Shown here: positions 32,756 to 40,719 of the stretch, in pieces
How positions within the stretch are numbered: the first letter of the stretch is position 1
Layout: every line of letters starts with the position of its first letter
Assembly (NCBI RefSeq): GCF_002514735.1
Contig: NZ_NBWU01000005.1
Location: 248,001-312,000, forward strand
Direction: 5' to 3'
Length of the DNA stretch: 64,000 nucleotides
Origin: Sediminicola luteus
GTDB taxonomy: Bacteria > Bacteroidota > Bacteroidia > Flavobacteriales > Flavobacteriaceae
The notes under the pieces: generated by a model
Told to the model about the DNA's origin: nothing
The model's input: only the letters and a program-made list of their open reading frames with translations
The model's database searches: none
Position numbers and translations under genes: made by a program

Positions 32756-32766
32756 AAAAGGAAAAC

Positions 32767-33816
32767 ATGAAGCTCTCCAATTTTAATTTTGAATTGCCCG
32801 AGAACCTATTGGCCGAGTACCCTGCCGAGAACCGCGACGAGTCTAAGCTAATGGTAATACATCGCGAAACCGGTAAGATCGAACATAAATTGTTCAAGGA
32901 TCTTATCGATTATTTTGATGAGGGCGATGTTATGGTCTTGAACAATACCAAGGTGTTTCCGGCCCGTTTATACGGTAACAAAGAAAAAACCGGAGCCAAG
33001 ATTGAGGTATTCTTACTTCGTGAGCTTAACCAAGAACAACGCCTTTGGGACGTTTTGGTAGATCCAGCCCGTAAAATCAGAATCGGTAACAAATTATACT
33101 TTGGGGAAGACGAAAGTTTAGTAGCCGAGGTTATCGACAATACTACTTCAAGAGGGCGTACCTTACGCTTCTTATACGATGGGTCGTATACCGATTTTAG
33201 AAGAAAACTACGTGAACTGGGGCAAACCCCGCTTCCAAAATATATCAAAAGGGATGTAGAGCCCGAAGACGAAGAGCGTTACCAAACCATTTATGCCAAG
33301 CATGAAGGTGCCGTAGCGGCCCCAACTGCCGGTCTACACTTTTCCAAGCATTTGTTAAAGCGTTTAGAGATCAAAGGCATCGACTTTGCCGAACTTACCC
33401 TACATGTTGGTTTGGGTACTTTTAACCCAGTTGAGGTAGAAGATCTGAGCAAGCATAAAATGGATAGCGAAGAATTGGTGATCGACGAAAGGGCCACCGA
33501 TGTGGTGAACAATGCCAAAAAAGAGAAAAGAAGGGTGTGTGCCGTTGGCACCACGGTTATGCGCGGACTGGAGAGCGCCGTTTCATCTGAGCGTACCTTG
33601 AATACCCACGAAGGTTGGACGAATAAATTTATTTTCCCGCCTTACGATTTTAGTATCGCGAACTGTATGGTTACCAACTTCCACTTACCAAAATCGACTT
33701 TATTGATGATGATTTCTGCCTTTATGGGCCACGATCTTATGAAACGTGCCTATAAAGAAGCGGTATTGGAGCAATATAAATTCTATTCGTATGGCGATGC
33801 CATGTTGATTATCTAA
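32767..33816 (+). CDS. queA: S-adenosylmethionine:tRNA ribosyltransferase-isomerase
   Basis: Adds the epoxycyclopentane-diol precursor of queuosine to preQ1 at tRNA position 34, using the ribosyl group of SAM. 349 residues, typical. Motifs: [22 protein letters not shown] at the start (seen as [12 protein letters not shown] then RDESKLMV), [52 protein letters not shown] and [14 protein letters not shown]. It has its own promoter and a long structured leader, and a terminator follows 20 bases after the stop. Nothing else for queuosine is in the window. Confidence 0.96.
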   Translation: MKLSNFNFELPENLLAEYPAENRDESKLMVIHRETGKIEHKLFKDLIDYFDEGDVMVLNNTKVFPARLYGNKEKTGAKIEVFLLRELNQEQRLWDVLVDPARKIRIGNKLYFGEDESLVAEVIDNTTSRGRTLRFLYDGSYTDFRRKLRELGQTPLPKYIKRDVEPEDEERYQTIYAKHEGAVAAPTAGLHFSKHLLKRLEIKGIDFAELTLHVGLGTFNPVEVEDLSKHKMDSEELVIDERATDVVNNAKKEKRRVCAVGTTVMRGLESAVSSERTLNTHEGWTNKFIFPPYDFSIANCMVTNFHLPKSTLLMMISAFMGHDLMKRAYKEAVLEQYKFYSYGDAMLII

Positions 33817-33835
33817 TCGCTCAAGAGAAACAACG

Positions 33836-33870
33836 AACCCCTTCAAAATCCTATCTTTGAAGGGGTTTTG
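33836..33870 (+). terminator. Terminator between queA and rlmN
   Basis: AACCCCTTCAAA (33836-33847) pairs perfectly with TTTGAAGGGGTT (33856-33867), an 8-base loop, followed by TTGTATTT. It lies only 9 bases before the rlmN ATG, so rlmN must be read either through it or from a promoter inside it. Confidence 0.85.
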
Positions 33871-33878
33871 TATTTATT

Positions 33879-34919
33879 ATGGGAGGGAAGCAAGATATAC
33901 GGGCATTGACCAAAGCCGATTTACGTGACTTTTTCGTAGTTCGGGGCGATAAGGCATTCCGGGGCAACCAAGTGTATGAGTGGCTCTGGAAAAAAGGGGC
34001 ACGCTCTTTTGCCGATATGACCAATCTTTCTAAAACCACCCGTGAACAGCTCGATACGCATTTTACCATCAATCATATAGAGGTAGACCAAATGCAGCGC
34101 AGTACCGACGGTACTATAAAAAATGCAGTTCGTCTGCATGACGGTTTAATCGTAGAATCGGTCATGATTCCTACAGAAAACCGTACCACGGCCTGTGTTT
34201 CTAGCCAGGTAGGTTGTAGTCTCGACTGTAAATTCTGTGCTACGGCGCGCTTAAAACGTATGCGTAACCTAAATCCGGATGAGATTTTCGATCAGGTGGT
34301 TACTATAGACCAGCAAAGCAGGTTATATAATGATCGGCCTTTGTCTAATATCGTTTTTATGGGTATGGGCGAACCCTTGATGAACTATAACAATGTACTC
34401 AAGGCCATAGAGAAAATTACGTCTCAAGACGCTGGTTTGGGTATGTCGCCCCGCCGAATTACGGTATCAACCTCGGGTGTTCCGAAGATAATAAAACGTA
34501 TGGCCGACGAGGCCGTTAAATTCAAATTGGCGGTTTCACTGCATTCGGCGCGCGATGAGGTACGTACGCGTATTATGCCTTTCAATGCCAAAATGGACCT
34601 GACCCAATTACGCGAGGCCTTGCAGTATTGGTATGCCAAGACCAAAAGCCGTATTACCTACGAATATGTGGTTTGGAAAGGGGTAAACGATACCCAGGCC
34701 GATATCAATGCTTTGATCAAATTTTGCCGCTTTGCGCCGGCCAAAGTCAATATTATCCAATACAATCCCATTGACGACGGGGAGTTCCAGCAAGCCCCGG
34801 TACAGGTTTTGGAACAATATACGCAAGCCCTGGAAAAAGCGGGGATTACCGTAACCATCCGTCGTTCCCGTGGACAAGATATAGATGCCGCCTGCGGCCA
34901 GTTGGCCAATAAGACATAG
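33879..34919 (+). CDS. rlmN: Dual-specificity RNA methyltransferase RlmN
   Basis: Radical SAM enzyme that methylates C2 of A2503 in 23S rRNA and A37 in some tRNAs. 346 residues. The cluster motif is C113, C117, C120 (VGCSLDCKFCATARL), then FMGMGEPLMNYNNV, RRITVSTSGVPKII, LAVSLHSARDEVR and INALIKFCRF. The catalytic C-terminal Cys is in DIDAACGQLA. The N-terminal HhH-like accessory region is complete (FRGNQVYEWLWKKGARSF). It starts right after the queA terminator, giving two neighbouring tRNA/rRNA modification genes in separate units. Confidence 0.95.
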   Translation: MGGKQDIRALTKADLRDFFVVRGDKAFRGNQVYEWLWKKGARSFADMTNLSKTTREQLDTHFTINHIEVDQMQRSTDGTIKNAVRLHDGLIVESVMIPTENRTTACVSSQVGCSLDCKFCATARLKRMRNLNPDEIFDQVVTIDQQSRLYNDRPLSNIVFMGMGEPLMNYNNVLKAIEKITSQDAGLGMSPRRITVSTSGVPKIIKRMADEAVKFKLAVSLHSARDEVRTRIMPFNAKMDLTQLREALQYWYAKTKSRITYEYVVWKGVNDTQADINALIKFCRFAPAKVNIIQYNPIDDGEFQQAPVQVLEQYTQALEKAGITVTIRRSRGQDIDAACGQLANKT

Positions 34920-35337
34920 AGGTGTCCATAGTCTAATGTCTAATGTCGAAAGTTGAAATTAAACTGGGCTTTGGATAGCGGGTTTTGGTTTACCTCAAAA
35001 AAATCGATTCCACGATTCCACAAACTAGTTATGAGTTATGGGTTAAGAGTTAAGCATATGTACGCCCCTCCAACCACGTACCTCGAACATCCTGTCCCAT
35101 TTTCAAATCGACACATTTTCAAATTGGTACTTTATCACATGCTGACACGAATTTCACCAATTTCACGAATGCTTGCGTTGATTTTAAACGGTACTATTTC
35201 ACAGCGTTCCACAGAGAAGAGCCTAGTTTCACAGAGAATTCTTTCTTAAATTAAACAATAAACCATCCAGCAATAAACCATAAATACTTTTACAACCAAA
35301 TGAGTTAAGAGAAATGGGACCGCAAATTTCCCACCTC
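34920..35337. repeat. Repeat-filled gap after rlmN
   Basis: No credible gene. It holds degenerate tandem words: CACGAATTTCACCAATTTCACGAAT near 35147-35171, CACAGCGTTCCACAGAGAAG and TTTCACAGAGAATTC at 35195-35245 (related to 11280-11350), and a short run of 8-mers (ATTTTCAA, ATCGACAC, ATTTTCAA, ATTGGTAC) at 35099-35130, a second piece of the array described next. A frame across 34953-35249 exists but is made of these repeats. Confidence 0.6.
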
Positions 35338-35465
35338 ATTTTCAAATTTTCAAATTGGTACATTTTCAAATTACTCCATTGCTCCATTGTCACATCAGTA
35401 CATTGTTAAATTGGTACATCGTTACATCGGCACATTGATACATCGGTACATTGATCCATTGGTAC
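35338..35465. repeat. Array of sixteen degenerate 8-bp units (ATTGGTAC / ATTTTCAA type)
   Basis: The 128 bases divide without remainder into 16 units of 8, each starting AT(T/C): ATTTTCAA twice, ATTGGTAC, ATTTTCAA, ATTACTCC, ATTGCTCC, ATTGTCAC, ATCAGTAC, ATTGTTAA, ATTGGTAC, ATCGTTAC, ATCGGCAC, ATTGATAC, ATCGGTAC, ATTGATCC, ATTGGTAC. The phase never slips. A four-unit piece of the same kind lies at 35099-35130. The array ends inside the promoter of the polyprenyl synthetase gene. Confidence 0.8.
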
Positions 35466-35488
35466 CACCACATTTTTACCTACTTTTA
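35459..35488 (+). promoter_or_regulatory. Promoter of the polyprenyl synthetase gene
   Basis: TTG (35459-35461, within the last 8-mer unit of the array) is followed by 19 bases and TACTTTTA (35481-35488), one mismatch from TAnnTTTG. The GTG start codon lies 30 bases further. Confidence 0.55.
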
Positions 35489-35517
35489 CGGCTCCTAAGA
35501 CTAATGGCTATCCTTAC

Positions 35518-36495
35518 GTGAAGATCGTTGATCAGATAAAAGCGCCCATAGAAGGGGAAATGGAGGTTTTTGAACAGAAGTTCTTCGAATCCATGTCCTC
35601 CAAGGTGGCCCTTTTTAACCGCATTACCTTTTATATCGTTAACCGAAAAGGGAAGCAAATGCGCCCTATGTTCGTGTTCCTAACCGCCAAAATGCTCAAT
35701 AATGGCGAGGTGGGCGAGCGTACCTATAGGGGTGCCTCAATCATCGAACTGATCCATACGGCCTCTTTGGTGCATGACGATGTAGTGGACGATAGCCATA
35801 AACGCCGGGGCTTCTTTTCGATAAACGCCCTCTGGAAAAACAAGATCGCTGTTTTGGTAGGCGATTATTTCTTTGCCAAAGGTTTGTTGCTGTCCTTGGA
35901 TAATGACGATTACGATCTGCTGAAAATTATCTCTACGGCCGTAAAGGAAATGTCGGAGGGCGAACTATTACAGATTGAAAAAGCCCGTCGCTTAGATATT
36001 ACCGAAGCGGTCTATTACGAGATCATTCGTCAAAAAACAGCCACCCTTATCGCGGCCTGTTGCAGTATGGGTGCCGCCTCGGTAAAACCCGATTCCGATG
36101 CCGTGGAAAAATTCCGTCGCTTTGGGGAGTTGATCGGTATGGCCTTTCAGATCAAAGACGACTTGTTCGATTATGGCGAGGCCACTATTGGTAAACCTAT
36201 CGGTATCGATATAAAGGAGCAAAAAATGACATTGCCCTTAATTTATGTGTTGAACAACTGTTCTGAAAAAGACCGAAAATGGTTGATCAATTCGGTAAAA
36301 AACCACAACAAAAATAAAAAACGGGTAAAAGAGGTAATCCAATTCGTGAAGGACAACGGTGGTTTAGAATATGCCGAGGGCAAAATGTTGGCCTTTAAAG
36401 AAGAGGCACTGGAACTGCTAAGCGATTACCCCGATTCTCCGTATAAAGCTTCCTTGATACTTATGGTAGACTATGTGGTCGATCGTAAAAAGTAA
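35518..36495 (+). CDS. Polyprenyl synthetase family protein (long-chain trans-prenyl diphosphate synthase)
   Basis: Elongates farnesyl diphosphate with IPP to a C30-C40 chain, probably the side chain of menaquinone. 325 residues, all-helical. The first Asp-rich motif is DDVVDD at 87-92 (HTASLVHDDVVDDSHKRRG) and the second is DDLFD in FQIKDDLFDYGEATIGKPIG, with GKQMRP before the first. The start is GTG at 35518; the frame begins MKIVDQIKAPIEGEME as in Bacteroidota homologs. Chain length cannot be fixed from these motifs. The stop codon abuts the stop codon of the convergent DUF1080 gene with no base between (36495/36496). Confidence 0.9.
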   Translation: MKIVDQIKAPIEGEMEVFEQKFFESMSSKVALFNRITFYIVNRKGKQMRPMFVFLTAKMLNNGEVGERTYRGASIIELIHTASLVHDDVVDDSHKRRGFFSINALWKNKIAVLVGDYFFAKGLLLSLDNDDYDLLKIISTAVKEMSEGELLQIEKARRLDITEAVYYEIIRQKTATLIAACCSMGAASVKPDSDAVEKFRRFGELIGMAFQIKDDLFDYGEATIGKPIGIDIKEQKMTLPLIYVLNNCSEKDRKWLINSVKNHNKNKKRVKEVIQFVKDNGGLEYAEGKMLAFKEEALELLSDYPDSPYKASLILMVDYVVDRKK

Positions 36496-37176
<681 letters not shown>

Positions 37177-37251
37177 GGGTGCTGGAATTACTTCTGAAAA
37201 AGAGTCCGAATTCGATTTTTTCTAAAAATCCGCATTTTTTTTCAACCTTAG

Positions 37252-37280
37252 GCAACCTTTTTGATAAATGATTGCTCTAT
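37252..37280 (+). promoter_or_regulatory. ECF-type promoter (GCAACC-N17-CTCTAT) before the sigma factor gene
   Basis: GCAACC (37252-37257) lies 17 bases before CTCTAT (37275-37280), and the start codon follows 14 bases later. An AAC-containing -35 and a CGTCTAT-like -10 are typical of promoters read by ECF sigma factors, so the gene may drive itself. A partial copy TCAACCTTA stands directly upstream of GGCAACCTT. Confidence 0.45.
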
Positions 37281-37294
37281 ACCTATAGAACACC

Positions 37295-37885
37295 GTGAGA
37301 CTCGTGAAACTGATTTCTTTTTACAAGGATGAAAAACATCTGATAACCAAAGCGGCCCAAGGGAGCCGTGAGGCGCAGCATAGGTTGTACCAGCAATATG
37401 CCCCTAAAATGTTGGGGGTTTGCCGGCGCTATATCCAAGACCTACAGTTTGCCGAAGATGTTATGGTGCAAGGGTTTTTAAAGGTGTTTACGCACTTGGG
37501 TAGTTTTAAGCACCAAGGCAGTTTTGAAGGGTGGATAAGAAAGATCATGGTACGCGAGTGTATCGCCTATCATAACAAAAAGAAGAAAATGATCTTTTCG
37601 CCTGATGCCGACACGCTGGAACAAACGACCCCTGTACATATGGAGACCGATTTAGATGTGGCCCATATACAACGCATGATAGATGCCTTGCCAGAAGGCT
37701 ATAGGACCGTTTTTGTGTTGTATGCCGTAGAAGGATACAAACATATTGAGATTGCCGAGTTGCTCGGTATTTCGGAGAGCACCTCCAAAAGCCAGCTTTT
37801 TAAGGCACGTAGGCTTTTGCAAGATTGGATGAAGGATTTTCAAGGACAAAGGGCCCAACGGGTCAATGCCTCGGGAAGGAAATGA
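37295..37885 (+). CDS. ECF-type RNA polymerase sigma factor
   Basis: 196 residues with region 2 (EAQHRLYQQYAPKMLGVCRRYIQDLQFAEDVMVQGFLKVF, HQGSFEGWIRKIMVRECI) and region 4 (ALPEGYRTVFVLYAVEGYKHIEIAELLGISESTSKSQLFKAR). The start is GTG at 37295; a second GTG at 37304 is also possible. No FecI/FecR-type TonB system is nearby. It heads a three-gene set with a one-helix membrane protein, the likely anti-sigma partner, and a coiled-coil/barrel protein, probably a signalling or envelope stress module. Confidence 0.92.
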   Translation: MRLVKLISFYKDEKHLITKAAQGSREAQHRLYQQYAPKMLGVCRRYIQDLQFAEDVMVQGFLKVFTHLGSFKHQGSFEGWIRKIMVRECIAYHNKKKKMIFSPDADTLEQTTPVHMETDLDVAHIQRMIDALPEGYRTVFVLYAVEGYKHIEIAELLGISESTSKSQLFKARRLLQDWMKDFQGQRAQRVNASGRK

Positions 37886-37908
37886 AGGAATTAGTACGGA
37901 AATAAATT

Positions 37909-38661
37909 ATGGCACCGATAGATTTTGAAGATAATATACGCAAGCGCCTAGAGGATCGCGAGATAAAACCCAGCAATGAAGCTTGGGATAAAATTGCGTC
38001 CGAATTAAATACGGATAGGGACCAAACATCAAACAACCGTTGGCTGTTTTATTTGGCAGCCGCTATGTTGGCCGGGGTATTGGTTTGGTACGGTAGTCGT
38101 GGTTCGGAAGAAATGCCCAAGGGCACCGAGCAAATCGTAAACCAAGCTGTAAAGGATATTAACTCAAAAAATGAAATTAAATCAGAACCGCTAAATGAGG
38201 AACAGGTGAAGACTGAAGAAGCTTTGGTGGGATCTTCCCCAGAAGCTGCGGTAAAAAAAGAATTGAAATTGGCCGTTGATCAGCAGGCACCCGAGACGAA
38301 AAAACTTCCGACGACTGAGACCCAGCCCCAATTGGCCGATAATGGGCCAGAAAATGAAAAGTTGCCAGAGGCATTGCGACCCCAAGTGGATCAAAAAGTG
38401 CAAGAAGTACTTTTGGCGGTACAAGATTGGGAAGTACAGCATAAAACCGAAGTGACCGATACCGAACTCGATTCCCTCTTAAAAAAGGCCCGAAACGAAA
38501 TCTTGGCCGATCGTATTCTCGATGCTTCCAATAAAGTAGATGCCATGGCACTGCTTCAGGAAGCCGAATACGAAATGGATCGTTCGTTCCGCGATAAAGT
38601 TTTTGAAGCATTAAAAGACGGCTATACCAAGGTAAAGACCGCCGTAGCCGACCGAGATTAA
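37909..38661 (+). CDS. One-helix membrane protein after the sigma factor, candidate anti-sigma factor
   Basis: 250 residues. A cytoplasmic-looking N-terminus (APIDFEDNIRKRLEDREIKPSNEAWDKIASEL) is followed by one membrane helix near 46-62 (WLFYLAAAMLAGVLVWYG). A long, charged, low-complexity Glu/Lys/Pro part comes next, then a helical C-terminus (LDSLLKKARNEILADRILD, ALLQEAEYEMDRSF). No zinc motif of the classical anti-sigma domain is present. The topology and the position 23 bases after the sigma gene are those of Bacteroidota anti-sigma-like proteins; the function is inferred only from that. The N-terminal ExAWDKIxxxL pattern recurs in such proteins as I remember them. Confidence 0.72.
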   Translation: MAPIDFEDNIRKRLEDREIKPSNEAWDKIASELNTDRDQTSNNRWLFYLAAAMLAGVLVWYGSRGSEEMPKGTEQIVNQAVKDINSKNEIKSEPLNEEQVKTEEALVGSSPEAAVKKELKLAVDQQAPETKKLPTTETQPQLADNGPENEKLPEALRPQVDQKVQEVLLAVQDWEVQHKTEVTDTELDSLLKKARNEILADRILDASNKVDAMALLQEAEYEMDRSFRDKVFEALKDGYTKVKTAVADRD

Positions 38662-38696
38662 ATAATCAGCCATATTCATCAATCATTAAGGCCAAA

Positions 38697-38715
38697 CCTC
38701 CCCAAAACGGGGAGG
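38697..38715 (+). other. GC-rich hairpin between the membrane protein and barrel genes
   Basis: CCTCCCC-AAAAC-GGGGAGG, a 7-bp GC-only stem flanked by GGCC and GGCT that can extend it. There is no T run, so it more likely limits readthrough or protects mRNA ends within the sigma operon than acts as a full terminator. Confidence 0.55.
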
Positions 38716-38741
38716 GATAGGCTTATTAAAATCAAAAATCA

Positions 38742-39782
38742 ATGACAATCAAAAAAGTATTTACCGTAACCCTACTCTTTTTGGTCTTCGGGGGTGTTTT
38801 TGCCCAAACGACCGTCAACAAAGAGGTGTACGAGCAAAAGAAGGAAGCTATCATCCAAGAGGAAAAGGAAGCCTTAAAAAAAATGCTCGAAGACATCAAT
38901 GCCCGTTTCGACCGTGGCGAGATCACTCAAGAAGAGGTAACCCAACTCAAAGAGGAGGCCGCAAAAAAACATGCCCTCAACATTGAAGATCGCATATTGA
39001 TCCTTGATAGTCAAATCGCCATCCATACCCGAAATGAAGAAGAAAAAGAGGAAAAAGAAGATTTTAACGAATGGGTGTACGAAGAAGACGACAACCTCTA
39101 TATCCGTATTTCCAATATAGGTTGCTGCGATAAGGTGGTCTATGACCGTCGTACCTATCTAGATGTGGTTATGGCCGCTGGTTTTAACAATACTATCATC
39201 GATGGGGAGTCTTTTAACGATACCCCATACAAGATCGGGGGTAGCCGCTTCTTCGATATTGGTCTGGCCTGGCGTACCCGGGTTTTTAAACACTCCAACT
39301 GGTTACGGCTTAACTATGGTTTCTCCTTTCAATTCAACGGATTGAAACCCGACGATAACAAATATTTTGTGGATAACGATGGACAGATCGAATTGGAAGA
39401 ATTCGAATACGATCTCGATAAGGCCAAACTGCGTATGGACAACCTTGTATTCCCGGTGTATTTCGAAATTGGTCCGTCTAAATATCGGGAATACGACAAT
39501 CGAATTCGCTACAGCACCTATCGCAGGTTTAGGTTGGGCCTTGGTGGTTATGCCGGGTTTAACCTAAGTACCATGCAAAAGTTGAAGTACAACAAAGATG
39601 GCGATAACGTAAAAGACAAACGGGAGAACAGTTATCAGGTAAACAGTTTTGTGTATGGCCTGTCAGGCTATATGGGCTGGGGCGATGTACAGTTATATGT
39701 AAAGTACGACCTTAACCCGCTTTTCAAAAATCAAACGGTGGAACAACGTAATATTGGCGTTGGTTTAAGGTGGAGCCTTTAA
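38742..39782 (+). CDS. Envelope protein with N-terminal coiled coil and C-terminal beta-barrel-like domain
   Basis: 346 residues. Signal peptide (MTIKKVFTVTLLFLVFGGVFAQ), then about 80 residues of highly charged helix suited to a coiled coil (YEQKKEAIIQEEKEALKKML, GEITQEEVTQLKEEAAKKHA, RNEEEKEEKEDFNEW). A C-terminal beta-rich part follows with alternating strands (YLDVVMAAGFNN, SNWLRLNYGFSFQFNG, LVFPVYFEIG, FRLGLGGYAGFNLS, VQLYVKYDLNPLF) ending in VGLRWSL, as in outer membrane barrels. A Cys pair (GCC) stands at the junction. Third gene of the sigma module and likely its output or sensor. Not a named family to me. Confidence 0.72.
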   Translation: MTIKKVFTVTLLFLVFGGVFAQTTVNKEVYEQKKEAIIQEEKEALKKMLEDINARFDRGEITQEEVTQLKEEAAKKHALNIEDRILILDSQIAIHTRNEEEKEEKEDFNEWVYEEDDNLYIRISNIGCCDKVVYDRRTYLDVVMAAGFNNTIIDGESFNDTPYKIGGSRFFDIGLAWRTRVFKHSNWLRLNYGFSFQFNGLKPDDNKYFVDNDGQIELEEFEYDLDKAKLRMDNLVFPVYFEIGPSKYREYDNRIRYSTYRRFRLGLGGYAGFNLSTMQKLKYNKDGDNVKDKRENSYQVNSFVYGLSGYMGWGDVQLYVKYDLNPLFKNQTVEQRNIGVGLRWSL

Positions 39783-39880
39783 TGTAAAGAGAAACATCGT
39801 CTAATGATATTTTTACTCAGAGGCGTTAAACAATTGTAAACTTCTATAGGCAGGGGTTAAATATACATTATCAAGACTTT

Positions 39881-39932
39881 AGTGGTATGGATTTTGGGTT
39901 CGTTCTGGCAAACAATCTAAATCCATATCACT
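39881..39932 (+). promoter_or_regulatory. 13-bp inverted repeat ending at the start codon of the next gene
   Basis: AGTGGTATGGATT (39881-39893) pairs with AATCCATATCACT (39920-39932), with one G-T pair and a 26-base loop. The 3' arm touches the ATG at 39933, so in mRNA it would bury the initiation region. As DNA it could be a regulator site. Confidence 0.55.
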
Positions 39933-40586
39933 ATGAAAAAAATGATTTTACCTGGCTTTTTAAGCTATTTTCTTTGCGTATTTATGGCCTATGCCCAAAG
40001 TGAACCCAATTCATTCTATGTTAACAAAGGTACTTGGGAATTAAGCGGAAATATGGCCCTATCCTTTGCCGATTCGTATACCGATTCCGGGCAATCTGAT
40101 AATGACTTAAATAGTTTTGGTCTTTCACTAATGCCCGAGTTAGGTTATGCCATAGCAGATCAACTTACCCTGGGAGCAGGGATAGGGTTTGTCTACAATA
40201 CATCTAAGAATAATAATGGAATTTCGAAACAAGAAGATAATTATCGCAGTTTACGTTTTGCACCCTTCGTTAAAAAATATATCCGCGTGGCGAAACCTTT
40301 GTATTTTACCTTAAAAGGGTCTGCTTCTTATGAAACCGGAAAGCAAGAACACTTTGATAATGGACAAAAAAATGGCGAAAACAACTTTGATAACTGTGCC
40401 GTGGGCGTCTCACCGGGGGTATCGGTTTTTTTGAATGATAGATTTGCCTTTCAATCGCAAATAGGGTTTTTGGGATATCGCCATCATAAAACGGAAGCTC
40501 CAAATGGAGGAAAAAGTAGGGTAGACCGGTTCAGCCTCGATTTTAATACCACCCAATTTTTCTTTGGGTTGGCGTATTATTTCTAA
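39933..40586 (+). CDS. Outer membrane beta-barrel protein
   Basis: 217 residues. Signal peptide (MKKMILPGFLSYFLCVFMAYAQ), then an eight-strand barrel pattern: GTWELSGNMALSFADSY, FGLSLMPELGYAIADQLTLGAGIGFVYN, RFAPFVKKYIRVAKPLYFTLKGSASY, VGVSPGVSVFLNDRFAFQSQIGFLGY, and a final strand ending TQFFFGLAYYF. The terminal Phe is typical of outer membrane insertion. It resembles the small OmpA/OmpX-like porin-family proteins of Bacteroidota; function unknown. Single gene with its own leader hairpin and a strong terminator after it. Confidence 0.8.
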   Translation: MKKMILPGFLSYFLCVFMAYAQSEPNSFYVNKGTWELSGNMALSFADSYTDSGQSDNDLNSFGLSLMPELGYAIADQLTLGAGIGFVYNTSKNNNGISKQEDNYRSLRFAPFVKKYIRVAKPLYFTLKGSASYETGKQEHFDNGQKNGENNFDNCAVGVSPGVSVFLNDRFAFQSQIGFLGYRHHKTEAPNGGKSRVDRFSLDFNTTQFFFGLAYYF

Positions 40587-40616
40587 ACAACGGAAACATG
40601 TAATCCAACGCTTAAT

Positions 40617-40651
40617 GGGAGGTGCAACGTACAAAGCACCTCCCTTTTTTT
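40617..40651 (+). terminator. Rho-independent terminator
   Basis: GGGAGGTGC (40617-40625), a 10-base loop, GCACCTCCC (40636-40644) and a run of seven Ts. It ends the barrel gene transcript and isolates dnaG. Confidence 0.94.
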
Positions 40652-40719
40652 GGTATGGACTCGAAGTTATCGGGCAGATTTTCCGATTTTTGCTACCTTA
40701 TCGCTAATTTCAGTTTTCC

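Noticed and set aside
32660-32766. preQ1 riboswitch before queA
   Set aside because: The leader is structured, but the preQ1-I sequence pattern I know is absent, so it is reported only as an unnamed structured leader.
34953-35249. 98-residue plus-strand frame after rlmN
   Set aside because: It is built of tandem degenerate repeats and has no plausible protein character.
35338-35465. CRISPR array
   Set aside because: Units are 8 bp without spacers and no cas gene is in the window.
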